This document shows, piece by piece, positions 1 through 8,753 of a stretch of DNA of 64,000 nucleotides. Source of the DNA: Haliea salexigens DSM 19537 (GTDB taxonomy: Bacteria; Pseudomonadota; Gammaproteobacteria; Pseudomonadales; Halieaceae); the NCBI RefSeq assembly GCF_000423125.1, contig NZ_AUHJ01000010.1, positions 116,239-180,238 on the forward strand, in the 5' to 3' direction. Positions within the stretch are counted from its first letter, which is position 1. Each line of letters begins with the position of its first letter. The translations under genes and the position numbers were made by a program. The notes beneath the pieces were generated by a model. That model saw only the letters and a list, made by a program, of their open reading frames with translations. It searched no databases and had not been told where the DNA came from.

Positions 1-460
1 TGAATCCCATACGCGCCCCCAGCACCTGGCTGCGCTCGTGATAATCACGGGTGATCTCGGCGGACAGTGCAAGGTGGGGTATGGCGAAGGTGGTGACGAA
101 GGTGCGCACCCACAGCGACCAGAAGAGCAGCCAGCCTGCGAGCCACGCGCTGTTGTCGACGACGGCCTGTGGCGGAGCGAACAGGCCGACAAAACCCAGC
201 CCCAGCGGCAGTATGCTGAGGGCCATGAACGGATGACGGCGCCCATGGCGGCTGCGCAGGCGGTCAGAAAGTGAACCCACCAGCGGGTCGGAGATGCCGT
301 CCCATACCAGGCTCACGGCGATAATCAGGCCGGTAACTGTCCCGCTCAGGCCCAACACCTGAGTGTAGAACAGCAAGATGAACATGGTGTACGCGGCTTC
401 CTTGACCGCGCCCACGGCGCCACCGGCACCGTACCAGACACGTGTGCGCATTGATGTCAT
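1..460 (-). CDS. GPH/MelB-type MFS sugar:cation symporter, N-terminal part (cut by window edge)
   Basis: About 153 residues are visible, starting MTSMRTRVWYGAGG; the rest lies beyond base 1. The first two hydrophobic segments are followed by DPLVGSLSDRLRSRHGRR, the loop-2/3 signature of the glycoside-pentoside-hexuronide (MelB, MFS_2) branch of the major facilitator superfamily. Further hydrophobic stretches follow. Such proteins sit in the inner membrane and usually co-transport a sugar or related organic solute with Na+ or H+. The substrate cannot be read from this fragment. A second ATG three codons into the gene could be the real start. Confidence 0.8.
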   Translation of the reverse strand, partial: MTSMRTRVWYGAGGAVGAVKEAAYTMFILLFYTQVLGLSGTVTGLIIAVSLVWDGISDPLVGSLSDRLRSRHGRRHPFMALSILPLGLGFVGLFAPPQAVVDNSAWLAGWLLFWSLWVRTFVTTFAIPHLALSAEITRDYHERSQVLGARMGF

Positions 461-495
461 GCAAGCGCTCTCGCTGTGCTCGTTGCCGCCCGACC

Positions 496-891
496 CTAGC
501 GCGGCCCCTTGATCATGCTGCGAAAGCGGTCCATCAGTGTTTCGTGTTTGTAGTCGGTGAACTCGCCCGCATCCATGAACAGACCGTGCTCACCGCAGGT
601 TTCATACCAGATGTGGGGCTGTTTCGGGTCGGAGGCTTTCTCCATATCCCGGTGGCAGCGGGGGCAGGCGATGTCTTCCACAGAATCCCACTTGCGTCCT
701 TCATCGGCGAAGCCCGTATCCACGGTATCGCCCATCCAGCGGGCTTTCAGCTGGTCAGCCTCGCCCGTGTCGAACCACAGTCCCAGGCAGTGGCTACAGC
801 GATCGACCGTGATGTCGCCGTAACTGACCTCGCTCATGCCATGGCCGCACTTGGGGCACTTGAGGCTGTGTTGGTCCGGGTTGTATTCCAT
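496..891 (-). CDS. zf-TFIIB-type zinc-ribbon protein
   Basis: A 131-residue soluble protein. An N-terminal zinc ribbon is formed by C12-x2-C15 and C32-x2-C35, with the CLGLWFDTGE stretch typical of the zf-TFIIB family. A second ribbon-like set follows: C76-x2-C79 and a C99-GEH segment with another DAGEF element. Members are small cytoplasmic proteins of unknown biochemical role. The start ATG is preceded by AGGGA. It is followed on the same strand by the MFS gene after 35 bases, so the two may be co-transcribed. Function beyond zinc binding is not known. Confidence 0.8.
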   Translation of the reverse strand: MEYNPDQHSLKCPKCGHGMSEVSYGDITVDRCSHCLGLWFDTGEADQLKARWMGDTVDTGFADEGRKWDSVEDIACPRCHRDMEKASDPKQPHIWYETCGEHGLFMDAGEFTDYKHETLMDRFRSMIKGPR

Positions 892-1088
892 AGCTGTCCC
901 TGCTCGGTGCTGTAGACGCGTGTGCGCGGCGGCGATGACCGCGTGGCCGAGTCTAGCGCAGCGTTTTCCATTTGTCCCCCCTCCGCTGGTCCGCCTTTTG
1001 TCGCGTCGCGGATGCCCGGCGCCGGATACTCGTGCGCAGGAAAAACTGGTAGATTCTCGGCTTTCACAGTGTTGATCAGGTAGCCCGC

Positions 1089-1718
1089 ATGTATTCTTTC
1101 ATCCCGCCGCTGTTAGGCCTTTTTCTGGCAACCATGGCCTGTGTAGCGCGCGCTGATGAAGCTGACGGCGCCGCGCTGTACGCGCCTTGCGCCGCCTGCC
1201 ACGGCGCCGCGGCCGAGGGCAACGTTGCACTGCAGGCACCGCGTCTCAATCACCTGCGACCGGTCTATATCCTTACCCAGTTGGACAAGTTCCAGCGCGG
1301 CCTGCGCGGTGGCGACGCGGCGAGCGTGGCGGCACAGCAGATGGCAGAGTCGAGTGCCTTGTTGCCTCCGGAGGAGCGTTTGCCCGAGCTTGCCTTCTAC
1401 ATCAGCGAATTGACCAGCCCGGCGTCGTCGTCCACGTTGCAGGGCGGCGACCCGGTTGCGGGGGGCAGGACATTCATGCGCCTGTGTGGCGCCTGTCACG
1501 GCGCCGATGCGGGGGGCAACGTGGCGCTGAATGCGCCGCGCCTGGCGGGTGCTGATGATTGGTACTTGCTGGCGCAATTGCACGCCTTCCGCGAAGGCCA
1601 GCGCGGCCGGCACCGCGAAGACCGCACGGGCCGGCAAATGCGCAACATGGCCGCGATGCTGGCTGACAAGCAAGCCATGCAGGATGTCATCGCCTATATT
1701 CGCAGCCAGCAGGAATGA
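1089..1718 (+). CDS. diheme cytochrome c4-type protein, periplasmic
   Basis: 209 residues with an N-terminal signal peptide (about 1-22, ending ACVARA). Two c-type heme sites lie in tandem repeats: C34AACH38 and C133GACH137, each in an ACHG context followed by a similar GNVAL-APRL segment. The two-domain layout and length match cytochrome c4, a soluble or membrane-associated electron carrier that passes electrons towards terminal oxidases. Candidate Met axial ligands are present in both halves. It stands alone between a divergent zinc-ribbon gene and the AlgP-like gene. Confidence 0.88.
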   Translation: MYSFIPPLLGLFLATMACVARADEADGAALYAPCAACHGAAAEGNVALQAPRLNHLRPVYILTQLDKFQRGLRGGDAASVAAQQMAESSALLPPEERLPELAFYISELTSPASSSTLQGGDPVAGGRTFMRLCGACHGADAGGNVALNAPRLAGADDWYLLAQLHAFREGQRGRHREDRTGRQMRNMAAMLADKQAMQDVIAYIRSQQE

Positions 1719-1796
1719 GCTTTGCGGTTGGGTTTCTGAGTCAGTGACAGGTGGTGATGTTCAGCTCAACGCCTGAGACAGATCAATAAATAGGCA

Positions 1797-1824
1797 TTGC
1801 TTACAGGATAATTACGCCTACACT
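1797..1824 (+). promoter_or_regulatory. possible sigma-70 promoter of the AlgP-like gene
   Basis: TTGCTT (1797-1802) and TACACT (1819-1824) are separated by 16 bases, 41 bases upstream of the start codon at 1865. The match is only moderate and the spacing is slightly short, so this is a suggestion from sequence alone. Confidence 0.35.
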
Positions 1825-1864
1825 GAAGGTGTGGTACCCGTTTATCCATTAGAGTGAATTGCCC

Positions 1865-2476
1865 ATGCTGGAAAAAGAAATGTCTCAAGCCGTGAAAATG
1901 GCTGAGCAGGCGAATAAGAAGGTCGAGCAGCTGCAAAAGAAACTGCTTTCCGAAACGGAGAAGGCGCACGCCAAGGTCAAATCCGATCTCACAGCGGCAC
2001 GCAAGAAGCACACTGCTGCCAACACGCGGCTGAAAAAGGCGCGCAGTTCACTGCGTGGCAAATCGAGCACGGCCAATCAGAAGCGCGTGGAAGAGCTGGT
2101 CAAGCAAGTGCAGGACCTGGCGGAATCGGTAGCTAAAATGGCCAAAGCCGCCTACGCCTCTTTTGAAAAGCTTGTGCCCATCCAGGCCGATCTCGCCCTC
2201 GAGTCGCGCCGTGCCCAGGCTGCCGATAAAGCAGCGTCCATGGTGGAAAAGGCGGCGGCGCGGCGCAAGTCTGCGAGCAAGCCGGCAGCGAAAAAGAAGA
2301 AAGCTGCCAGCAGCAAAGCCAAAGCGCCAACCAAGCGCAAGACTGCGGCGAAGAAAACAGCTGTGAAAAAGGCGCCCGCCAGGAAAAAGGCGGTGGCGAA
2401 GAAAGCGCCTGCGAAGAAGGCGGCGCCCAAGAAAACCAGAGCGAAACGCGCCCCGAAGAAAGCCAGCGCCAGCTGA
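1865..2476 (+). CDS. AlgP / histone H1-like protein with Lys-Ala-rich C-terminal tail
   Basis: About 203 residues in two parts. The first ~110 residues are a charged, heptad-like helical region (MLEKEMSQAVKMAEQANKK) likely to form a coiled coil. From about residue 130 the sequence is almost entirely Lys, Ala, Pro, Arg and Thr, with repeated AAKK/APAKK units resembling eukaryotic histone H1 and Pseudomonas AlgP. Such tails bind DNA non-specifically and influence nucleoid structure; in Pseudomonas AlgP was reported to affect alginate gene expression. A TTG two codons upstream (1859) is an alternative start. The low-complexity tail invites length variation between strains. Confidence 0.82.
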   Translation: MLEKEMSQAVKMAEQANKKVEQLQKKLLSETEKAHAKVKSDLTAARKKHTAANTRLKKARSSLRGKSSTANQKRVEELVKQVQDLAESVAKMAKAAYASFEKLVPIQADLALESRRAQAADKAASMVEKAAARRKSASKPAAKKKKAASSKAKAPTKRKTAAKKTAVKKAPARKKAVAKKAPAKKAAPKKTRAKRAPKKASAS

Positions 2477-2527
2477 GTCGCGCAAGGCACTCCGCGCCTC
2501 TGTGCCAAGGTAGAGAGGTGCGGGTTA

Positions 2528-3628
2528 TCAGCGTTCCGGTGTCACCCTAATCAGGGCGCCGTCCTCCGCGTCGGTGAGCAGATACACAAAGCCGTCGGAG
2601 CCTTCCTTTACATCCCTGATTCGCTCGCCCAGCTCCGCGAACAACGGTGCCTCATCCACAATGGCTCCACCCTCCAGGCTGAGCAGGCGCACTTCTTTGT
2701 CTACCAGCGCACCCACCAGCAGCTTGCCCTGCCAGGTCGGGAACTTGTCACCGCCATACCAGGCGAAACCCGACGGCGCGATGCTCGGTACCCAGTAGTG
2801 CAGGGGCGGTGCCATGCCGGGTAGTTGTGTGAAAGGCGACACATAGGCGCCACTGTAGTCCACACCATGGGTAGCCGCAGGCCAGCCATAATTGCTGGCG
2901 GCCTGAAGCACATTCACTTCGTCACCACCTTTCGGGCCGTGTTCATGCAAGTACACGGTGCCGGTGCTGCGATCCAGCGTGAGGCCTTGCGGGTTGCGGT
3001 GACCGAGCGTCCAGACACGCTCGCTGCCGGTAGTGTGAAACGGATTGTCTGCGGGCACGCTGCCATCATCGAGGATACGCAATACCTTGCCCAGCTCGTT
3101 GCTGCCGTTCTGCGCCTGCTCGCGGAAATCAAAGCCGTCGCCCGTGGCCAGTAGCAGGCTGTTGTCGGGCAGGAACAACAGTCGCCCACCGTAGTGCTGT
3201 GCCGTGTTCTTCTTGTCGTTTACCCAGAGGATATCCGCACCCGCGACGAGCGTGTCGCCTTCCAGCCGGGCGCGGTAGATGGCTGTGCCATTCGCCGCGC
3301 TGTCGCCCTTGGCGTAGCTGAGATACACCAGCTGATTGGTGGCAAACTGCGGGTGTAGCAGGATGTCGAAAAAGCCGCCCTGGCCTGCGACAAACGTTTG
3401 CGGCACGCCGCCAATGACCGTTCGCTCGCTGCCGTCGGCGCTGATATGCAGAAGCGTGCCCCCGCGCTCAGTGACCAGAAAGCTGGCGTCGGGCAATTGC
3501 GCAACGGACCAGGGGTGCTGCAGACCCTCTGCGAGAGGCTCAAGCTCATAGTCTGCGGCGGTGGCGCGCAGGCTCAGCCAAAGTGCGGCAAGAGCGAGAA
3601 AGCGAAAGGTGACAGAGAAAACAGGCAT
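2528..3628 (-). CDS. PQQ-dependent sugar dehydrogenase (glucose/sorbosone dehydrogenase family), exported
   Basis: 366 residues from MPVFSVTFRFLALAALWLSL, a signal peptide ending near TAA. The mature part has the beta-propeller signatures of the soluble aldose sugar dehydrogenase family: PLAEGLQHPWSVAQLPD, HPQFATNQLVYLSYA, LGHRNPQGLTLD and HEHGPKGGDEVNV. These proteins oxidise aldoses in the periplasm using PQQ and Ca2+. No pqq biosynthesis genes are in this window. The start at 3628 is preferred over 3658 because AAAGGA lies just upstream of it and it begins directly with the signal peptide. Confidence 0.88.
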   Translation of the reverse strand: MPVFSVTFRFLALAALWLSLRATAADYELEPLAEGLQHPWSVAQLPDASFLVTERGGTLLHISADGSERTVIGGVPQTFVAGQGGFFDILLHPQFATNQLVYLSYAKGDSAANGTAIYRARLEGDTLVAGADILWVNDKKNTAQHYGGRLLFLPDNSLLLATGDGFDFREQAQNGSNELGKVLRILDDGSVPADNPFHTTGSERVWTLGHRNPQGLTLDRSTGTVYLHEHGPKGGDEVNVLQAASNYGWPAATHGVDYSGAYVSPFTQLPGMAPPLHYWVPSIAPSGFAWYGGDKFPTWQGKLLVGALVDKEVRLLSLEGGAIVDEAPLFAELGERIRDVKEGSDGFVYLLTDAEDGALIRVTPER

Positions 3629-3691
3629 GGGCTTTTCCTTTGCGGGGAGCCGGGTCATTATAAACACTCCCTGCACTACCGGTAGTCGCTC

Positions 3692-4135
3692 ATGATTCGT
3701 GTCCTGAAAGCTTTTTTCCCCGCAGTGTTGCTCGCTTACGTAACCGCCAGCCTGCTCGCCACGCAGACAGTGCTCGCCAATCTCGGCGATATGGGGGTGG
3801 TCGTGCCCTTGGCGGTGCGGCTGGAGGCCAGCCTGCACGACCTGCTCGGCATGACCGCCTATCTGCTTCTTATCCTGCTTGCCTTCGTGCTGGCGATGCC
3901 CGTGGCGGCGGGCCTGGTGCGGGCGCACCGAGTGCCGGGGCCGAGGGTTTTCTGGTTTGCCCTCGCCGGGTTTGTCGGCGTGCTGATGCTGCATCTGATC
4001 ATGCGGGAGGTGCTGGGCATCTGGGTTATCGCTGCGGCGCGGGAGTGGCCCGGCCTGCTGTTGCAGTGCAGTGCGGGCGCGCTGGGAGGGTGGCTGTTCA
4101 GCATCATGAGCAAAGCGCAACCAGCGCAAGCCTGA
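3692..4135 (+). CDS. small integral membrane protein of unknown function
   Basis: 147 residues with about four predicted transmembrane segments: roughly residues 8-30, 50-72, 84-105 and 118-138. The charged loop RAHRVPGPR lies after the second. I do not recognise a named family. It is divergent from the PQQ dehydrogenase (63 bases between starts) and convergent with hemN (19 bases between stops), so it appears to be a single-gene unit. No catalytic motif is visible. Confidence 0.7.
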   Translation: MIRVLKAFFPAVLLAYVTASLLATQTVLANLGDMGVVVPLAVRLEASLHDLLGMTAYLLLILLAFVLAMPVAAGLVRAHRVPGPRVFWFALAGFVGVLMLHLIMREVLGIWVIAAAREWPGLLLQCSAGALGGWLFSIMSKAQPAQA

Positions 4136-4154
4136 GCCCGGGGCGTGCGCTGCC

Positions 4155-5573
4155 CTAGATGATGCGCGAGAACCGGCTCCCGGCGAGCTGTGTGTGGTCG
4201 ATATAGGCGTCAAACTCCATGCACAGGCGGCGCACCAGCAGCCGCCCGGCGGGTAGTACGCGAATACCATTCGGGTGCAGTTCGATCAGGCCGTCGCGCG
4301 CCAGTGCCGGCAGTCGTCCCAGCTCTTGTGCAAAATAGTCGCGAAAACATATGCCGAACTGTTCTTCGATGACGGCGTAGTCCAAGGCAAAGTTGCAGAT
4401 GAGCTCATTGATCACTGCCTTGCGCAGCAGGTCGTCGTCGGTGAGGGTGATACGCTTCGCCAGTGGCAGCTGGCCCGCCTCGATCGCGCGGGTATAGGAT
4501 GCCACATCCTTGTGGTTCTGGAAGTGGTTGTTGCCGAGCGCATTGATGGCAGACACGCCAAAGGCCAGCAGATCGCAGTCCTTGTGTGTGGAGTAACCCT
4601 GGAAGTTGCGGTGCAGCGTGCCCTGCATCTGGGCGAGGGCCAGTTCGTCTCCGGGGAGCGCGAAATGGTCCATGCCGATGTATTCGTAGCCGGCTGCCAA
4701 CAACTGCTCGATGCTCTGGTGCAGGATGGCCATTTTCACGGCCGGCTCGGGGAGCTGCCGTTCGTCAATCTGGCGCTGCGTTTTGAACATCTGCGGCATA
4801 TGCGCATAGTTGAACAACGAGAGACGGTCCGGCCGCAGGAGGATGACCTGTTCAAGCGTGCGGGCAAAGGAGTTTTCGCTCTGGCGCGGCAGCCCGTAAA
4901 TCAGGTCCATGCTCAGCGACTTGAAGTGCTCGGCGCGAATTGCGGCCACCAGCGCTGTGACTTCATCCACACTATTGAAGCGATTGACGGCCTGCTGCAC
5001 GTCCGCATCAAAATCCTGTACGCCCATGCTCACGCGGTTGAAACCCAGACGGCGCAGGTGCGCGATACGGGGGGTAGCCATACCACCCGGGTGGATTTCG
5101 ATGGAAAATTCGCCGCTGTCGTCATCTGCCAAATGGAAGTGGCGCCGGGTCTGTGCCATCAGTTCCTGCATCTCGGCATCCGAGATATAGGTGGGGGTGC
5201 CGCCGCCCCAGTGCAGCTGGCGCACCGTGCGACCCGGGTTCACATGCTCCGCCTGCAGCGCGATTTCGCGGTACAGCACCTGCAGGTAGTCGGTTGCCCG
5301 TTGCCGGTTCGCAGTGATGATCTTGTTGCAGGCGCAGTAGTAGCAGACGGTGTTGCAGAACGGGATGTGAAAATACAGCGACAGCGGTGCACTCGACACG
5401 TTGCTGGCCTTTATCGCTTCGCGCCACAGTGAGTCGCTGACATCTTCCTGAAACTGGGCGGCGGTCGGATACGAGGTATAGCGCGGCCCCGCGAGGTTGT
5501 AGCGCGCGATCAGCGCGGGGTCCCACAGGGAGTCGCCGGTCAATTGGGGTTGAGCCACGTGTAGCGCGGTCAT
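4155..5573 (-). CDS. hemN: oxygen-independent coproporphyrinogen III oxidase HemN
   Basis: 472 residues, the usual HemN length. The radical-SAM cluster motif is C73-x3-C77-x2-C80 in HIPFCNTVCYYCACNK, followed by LHWGGGTPTY and the SIEIHPGGMATPR strand. The enzyme decarboxylates coproporphyrinogen III to protoporphyrinogen IX without oxygen, in the cytoplasm, for heme synthesis at low oxygen. The C-terminal part (GIRVLPAGRLLVRRLCMEFD) matches the HemN trailing domain, which distinguishes it from HemW. An FNR/Anr box correctly placed upstream supports anaerobic induction. The translation start is at an ATG preceded by a weak AGG. Confidence 0.95.
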   Translation of the reverse strand: MTALHVAQPQLTGDSLWDPALIARYNLAGPRYTSYPTAAQFQEDVSDSLWREAIKASNVSSAPLSLYFHIPFCNTVCYYCACNKIITANRQRATDYLQVLYREIALQAEHVNPGRTVRQLHWGGGTPTYISDAEMQELMAQTRRHFHLADDDSGEFSIEIHPGGMATPRIAHLRRLGFNRVSMGVQDFDADVQQAVNRFNSVDEVTALVAAIRAEHFKSLSMDLIYGLPRQSENSFARTLEQVILLRPDRLSLFNYAHMPQMFKTQRQIDERQLPEPAVKMAILHQSIEQLLAAGYEYIGMDHFALPGDELALAQMQGTLHRNFQGYSTHKDCDLLAFGVSAINALGNNHFQNHKDVASYTRAIEAGQLPLAKRITLTDDDLLRKAVINELICNFALDYAVIEEQFGICFRDYFAQELGRLPALARDGLIELHPNGIRVLPAGRLLVRRLCMEFDAYIDHTQLAGSRFSRII

Positions 5574-5603
5574 GGTACCTGGCCTGTTGCAGAATCAGCG
5601 CGC

Positions 5604-5645
5604 AGTGTAATGCGGGCGTGCCCGCAACCTGTTGACCTGCATCAA
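5604..5645 (-). promoter_or_regulatory. class-II FNR/Anr-type promoter of hemN
   Basis: On the minus strand TTGATGCAGGTCAA (5645 down to 5632) matches the FNR/Anr consensus TTGAT-N4-ATCAA with one mismatch. A -10-like TACACT lies at 5609-5604. The distance from the box centre to the predicted start site near 5597 is about 41.5 bases, the position expected for class-II FNR activation. Between them is a perfect dyad, TGCGGGC-GT-GCCCGCA (5611-5626). The resulting leader would be about 24 bases. Confidence 0.75.
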
Positions 5646-5658
5646 ACCATCGCGTGGC

Positions 5659-8520
5659 TCAACGCTCCCTGGGCACGCCCCGAGACTCGGAGGCCACGTT
5701 GGCGTTGACATCAGGGCCACTCGGCAAGCGGATGAAATGTTCAATCGGAAAGTCGAGCGCATCGCGGTCGCGATCGAGCACGATCAACCCGGGCTCGTCG
5801 GTGGTCAGCCAGGCGCCACAGGCCTCGCCCGCATCGCAAATGAACAGGTCGTTGTCGGCATCAGTGCCGGCAAATACCTGGTAGGTGCCGTCCGGCAGGT
5901 CCTGGAAGCGGAAAGCATAGCGGCCCGCCTCCGCGCGCGCCACGCTTTGTGCAATCGCGGCGTCCGTGGCGGGGTCGTAGACGATAACGTAGAGCACTCC
6001 GACGTCCGCCACTGCGGCATCGCCCACGGAGAGCAGCGCGCGAACCTGCAGGCTGTTGGCACTGGAGCGCGCGCTCACCGTGGCGGAATAAAGACCGTCA
6101 GCCAGGCCACTGCGGTCAACCTGCAGCCGGTAGCGGCCCAGGCCAGCGGCATCGACCTCCAGCGCGCTGACGCTGAGCCAGCTGGCGTCGCTGTCGAAAC
6201 CCAGCACCTGCAGGTCGCCACTGCCGCCGTTGCTGAGGGTGATGTCCAGTTGCTCCCTGGCACCGCCAAAGTTGAGCGACTGGCTGGACGCGCGCAAGGT
6301 GGCGGGCGGCGTGAACGTCTCGCCGATACTGGCCAGCGCGGCTTCCACCGCCTTGCGCGCGTTCACCAGTCCGTGGCCGTAAAGGTCGTCGCGGCCAGCG
6401 CTGCCAAGGTCGTCGGTCAGGCTGCCGCTCTGCAGCAGGGATTCCAGCTGCGGCCCATCCAGCTGCGGATTGATACTCTTCATGAGCGCGATAACGCCTG
6501 ACACGTGCGGTGCGGCCATCGAGGTGCCGTTGAGAAAGGTGTAGGCGAATTCCACGCCGCCGGCGTCGGCGGAGCCGCCGGTGCTGAGGATGCCGTCCGG
6601 ATAGCCATCGCCGTTGAAATCGGTACTGCCATCACCGCCGGGCGCGCTAATGTCGATGGAGGTGCCGCGGTTGCTGTAGCTGGCAATCTCGCGCTGTGCG
6701 TCTACCGCAGCGACGGAAATAACCCCGTCGTATGCCGCCGGATAGGCCGGTGCACGGGTGGCCTCGTTGCCGGCCGAGGCCACCACGATGGTGCCGCGCT
6801 CGCGCAACTCGCGGTACAGGGCCTGATTCATCTGGCTGAAACCCTCACCGCTCAGGCTCAGGTTGATGATAGCTGCCGCGGCGGCGGGGAAGGTACCGGA
6901 GTCGTTGGCGAGGCCGGCGGCGAAGCGCACGGCTTGTGCCACGTCGTAGGACGTGCCGCCCCCGTCATCAAGTGCCCGCAGGGGCATCACGCGGGCGCCC
7001 CAGGCGACGCCGCTGACGCCAATGCCGTTGTTGCCCCGCGCCGCCACGGTGCCTGCAACGTGAGTGCCGTGAAAGCGGCTATTGCCCGGGTTGGCGCGGT
7101 TACCTGGGTCCTCGGGGTCGGGGTCTATACCGTCGCCATCGGCTGCGGGGTCGCGCACGAAGTCGTAGCCTGCCACCAACTGGCCCGCCAGATCCGGGTG
7201 ATTGGACAGGATGCCGGTATCAATGACCGCGACGATGACGCCCGGATCGCCAATGGTCACATCCCACGCTGCGGGAAGACCAATCAGCGGGTAGTGCCAT
7301 TGCAGATCGTAGGCGCTGTCGTTCGGCTCCAGCGCGGTGTGCAGACGGTAATTGGGTTCGACGTGGCGCACGTCAGGCTGTCGGCGCAGTTGCTTTACGC
7401 TGATGAGCGTCTCCCAGCGCTCGCGGCGGGCGCTGTTCTGGAAGTCGTTTTTGCGACGCGCAGCCGTGCCCAGCCGCTGTCGTTCCGCCTGGCCGGCCAG
7501 AATTTCGAGCAGACGCGCGCGGCCGGGGCCGCCAGCACGTTCCTGCATACCCATCTGGTAGGCCAGGTCGGCGTGAAAGAAGCCCGGCGCGAGGATCTCG
7601 CTTTCCGCGAATTCCACGATGATTTCGCCGGGTACCAGCTCGGCATCCGTGCGCGGTGCGCTGTCGAGTGCCGGGCTGCCAACCGCCAGGATATAGTTGG
7701 TTGCACCGAGAAATGCCGTCACATTCACCAGGTAAGTGCCGTTTTCCGGCGCTGTAACCGTTTCGATTTCGCCGGTCTCTACCGAGAAGTCGATCACTTC
7801 TCCCGCCTCGTTGTAGAGATACAGGTCCGCATCCGCGTCTTCAAAGTCCGCTACCAGCAGGGTCACCGACTGGGCCGCCAGTAGCTCCAGGCGGAAGTAG
7901 TCGTCGATGTCACCCCTGAGTTGCGAGCGTCCCTCGGCCCCTGTTCCCGGTTGGTTGATATAGCCGCCCAGGGTTACCGGGTTGGCCAGCGCTTGTGCGC
8001 TGCCCGGCATATCGTTTGGCGTGTAGAGGCTGGCGGTGTCGTTGGTGTCGCCGTCCACTGCCTGGTTGCTGGAGGCGAGCACGGTGCCGCTCAGGTTCCA
8101 GCGGCCGACTGCCTCCCCTATGACCGTAATACGGGTGGATGCACTGGCGCTCGCCCCCTGGTTGTCGGTCACGCTCAGCGAGAAAACAAGGACGGTGTCG
8201 GCGCCCACGGCGGGCGCTGTGAAGCGGGCGGTGGCCGTTTCCCCGCCGACAATGGCCACGTTCGGGCCTTGTGTCTGGCGCCATTGATAGCGGCTGATAC
8301 TTCCATCGGTGTCACGCGAGCCGCTGCCTTCGAGCGTAACCTCACTGCCACCTGTCACGGAAGAGGGGCCCGTTACCTGTGCAATGGGCGGTTGATTTGC
8401 GGCTGGCCGGGTTTCACCGCCGCCCCCACCGCCGCCGCAAGCCGCGAGCAATGCGGTCAGCCAGAGCCCGCAGAAGAGCCTGGTGCTCACGTGGCTGACG
8501 CTGTCGTTGTACTGTGGCAT
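5659..8520 (-). CDS. S8 (subtilisin-family) serine protease lipoprotein with PKD-like and PPC domains
   Basis: 953 residues. A lipoprotein signal ends in the lipobox LLAAC (Cys28), followed at once by seven Gly. Residues ~42-133 form a PKD/Ig-like domain (YQWRQTQGPNVAI); ~160-285 resemble a bacterial pre-peptidase C-terminal domain (DDYFRLELLAAQSVTLLV). The subtilisin domain has Asp434 (AVIDTG), His484 (FHGTHVAG), Asn585 (ASAGNE) and Ser667 (NGTSMAAPHVSG), so the triad is intact. An Asp-rich loop (DGDGIDPDPEDPG) may bind Ca2+. About 220 C-terminal residues form beta-rich accessory domains. It is probably anchored at the cell surface or periplasmic face and acts on external protein. The start at 8520 is chosen because it gives the lipoprotein signal. 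Confidence 0.9.
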   Translation of the reverse strand: MPQYNDSVSHVSTRLFCGLWLTALLAACGGGGGGGETRPAANQPPIAQVTGPSSVTGGSEVTLEGSGSRDTDGSISRYQWRQTQGPNVAIVGGETATARFTAPAVGADTVLVFSLSVTDNQGASASASTRITVIGEAVGRWNLSGTVLASSNQAVDGDTNDTASLYTPNDMPGSAQALANPVTLGGYINQPGTGAEGRSQLRGDIDDYFRLELLAAQSVTLLVADFEDADADLYLYNEAGEVIDFSVETGEIETVTAPENGTYLVNVTAFLGATNYILAVGSPALDSAPRTDAELVPGEIIVEFAESEILAPGFFHADLAYQMGMQERAGGPGRARLLEILAGQAERQRLGTAARRKNDFQNSARRERWETLISVKQLRRQPDVRHVEPNYRLHTALEPNDSAYDLQWHYPLIGLPAAWDVTIGDPGVIVAVIDTGILSNHPDLAGQLVAGYDFVRDPAADGDGIDPDPEDPGNRANPGNSRFHGTHVAGTVAARGNNGIGVSGVAWGARVMPLRALDDGGGTSYDVAQAVRFAAGLANDSGTFPAAAAAIINLSLSGEGFSQMNQALYRELRERGTIVVASAGNEATRAPAYPAAYDGVISVAAVDAQREIASYSNRGTSIDISAPGGDGSTDFNGDGYPDGILSTGGSADAGGVEFAYTFLNGTSMAAPHVSGVIALMKSINPQLDGPQLESLLQSGSLTDDLGSAGRDDLYGHGLVNARKAVEAALASIGETFTPPATLRASSQSLNFGGAREQLDITLSNGGSGDLQVLGFDSDASWLSVSALEVDAAGLGRYRLQVDRSGLADGLYSATVSARSSANSLQVRALLSVGDAAVADVGVLYVIVYDPATDAAIAQSVARAEAGRYAFRFQDLPDGTYQVFAGTDADNDLFICDAGEACGAWLTTDEPGLIVLDRDRDALDFPIEHFIRLPSGPDVNANVASESRGVPRER

Positions 8521-8647
8521 GTTGAGGCTTCCTGCGAGTGTACACGGCAGTATAGCGACAAATTCCGGCCTGCAACCCTGCGGGTTGGCATGTCTCTTTC
8601 GCCGTCTGATTCCGTCCAGCCACTGCCCAGGAAAAGCCGTGGATTTG

Positions 8648-8692
8648 TTGCTTTTGGAAAGGCATTGCTCTAATTTGTACACACGTGTGCAA
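8648..8692 (+). promoter_or_regulatory. possible promoter and operator dyad upstream of the amidohydrolase cassette
   Basis: An 18-base imperfect palindrome, TTGTACACACGTGTGCAA (8675-8692), has 7 of 9 half-site positions symmetric. It sits 62 bases before the start codon and directly overlaps a candidate -10 (TAATTT, 8671-8676). A weak -35 (TTGCTT, 8648-8653) lies 17 bases upstream. The dyad is the stronger part of this call; the promoter boxes are marginal. No regulator gene is adjacent. Confidence 0.4.
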
Positions 8693-8753
8693 TTTTTGTG
8701 CAGCGCTCATTCATCAACAATAATGCAATGGTTATTTGCAGAGAGAGAAGGTC

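Noticed and set aside
1070..1080. FNR half-site TTGATCAGG before cytochrome c4
   Set aside because: Only one half of the palindrome is present.
4275..5432. Long open frame on the plus strand opposite hemN
   Set aside because: It is the antisense shadow of hemN in GC-rich DNA; the hemN strand has clear radical-SAM motifs and the opposite frame has none.
5632..8673. Three long plus-strand frames opposite the subtilisin gene
   Set aside because: Antisense shadows; the minus-strand protein has an intact catalytic triad and lipobox.
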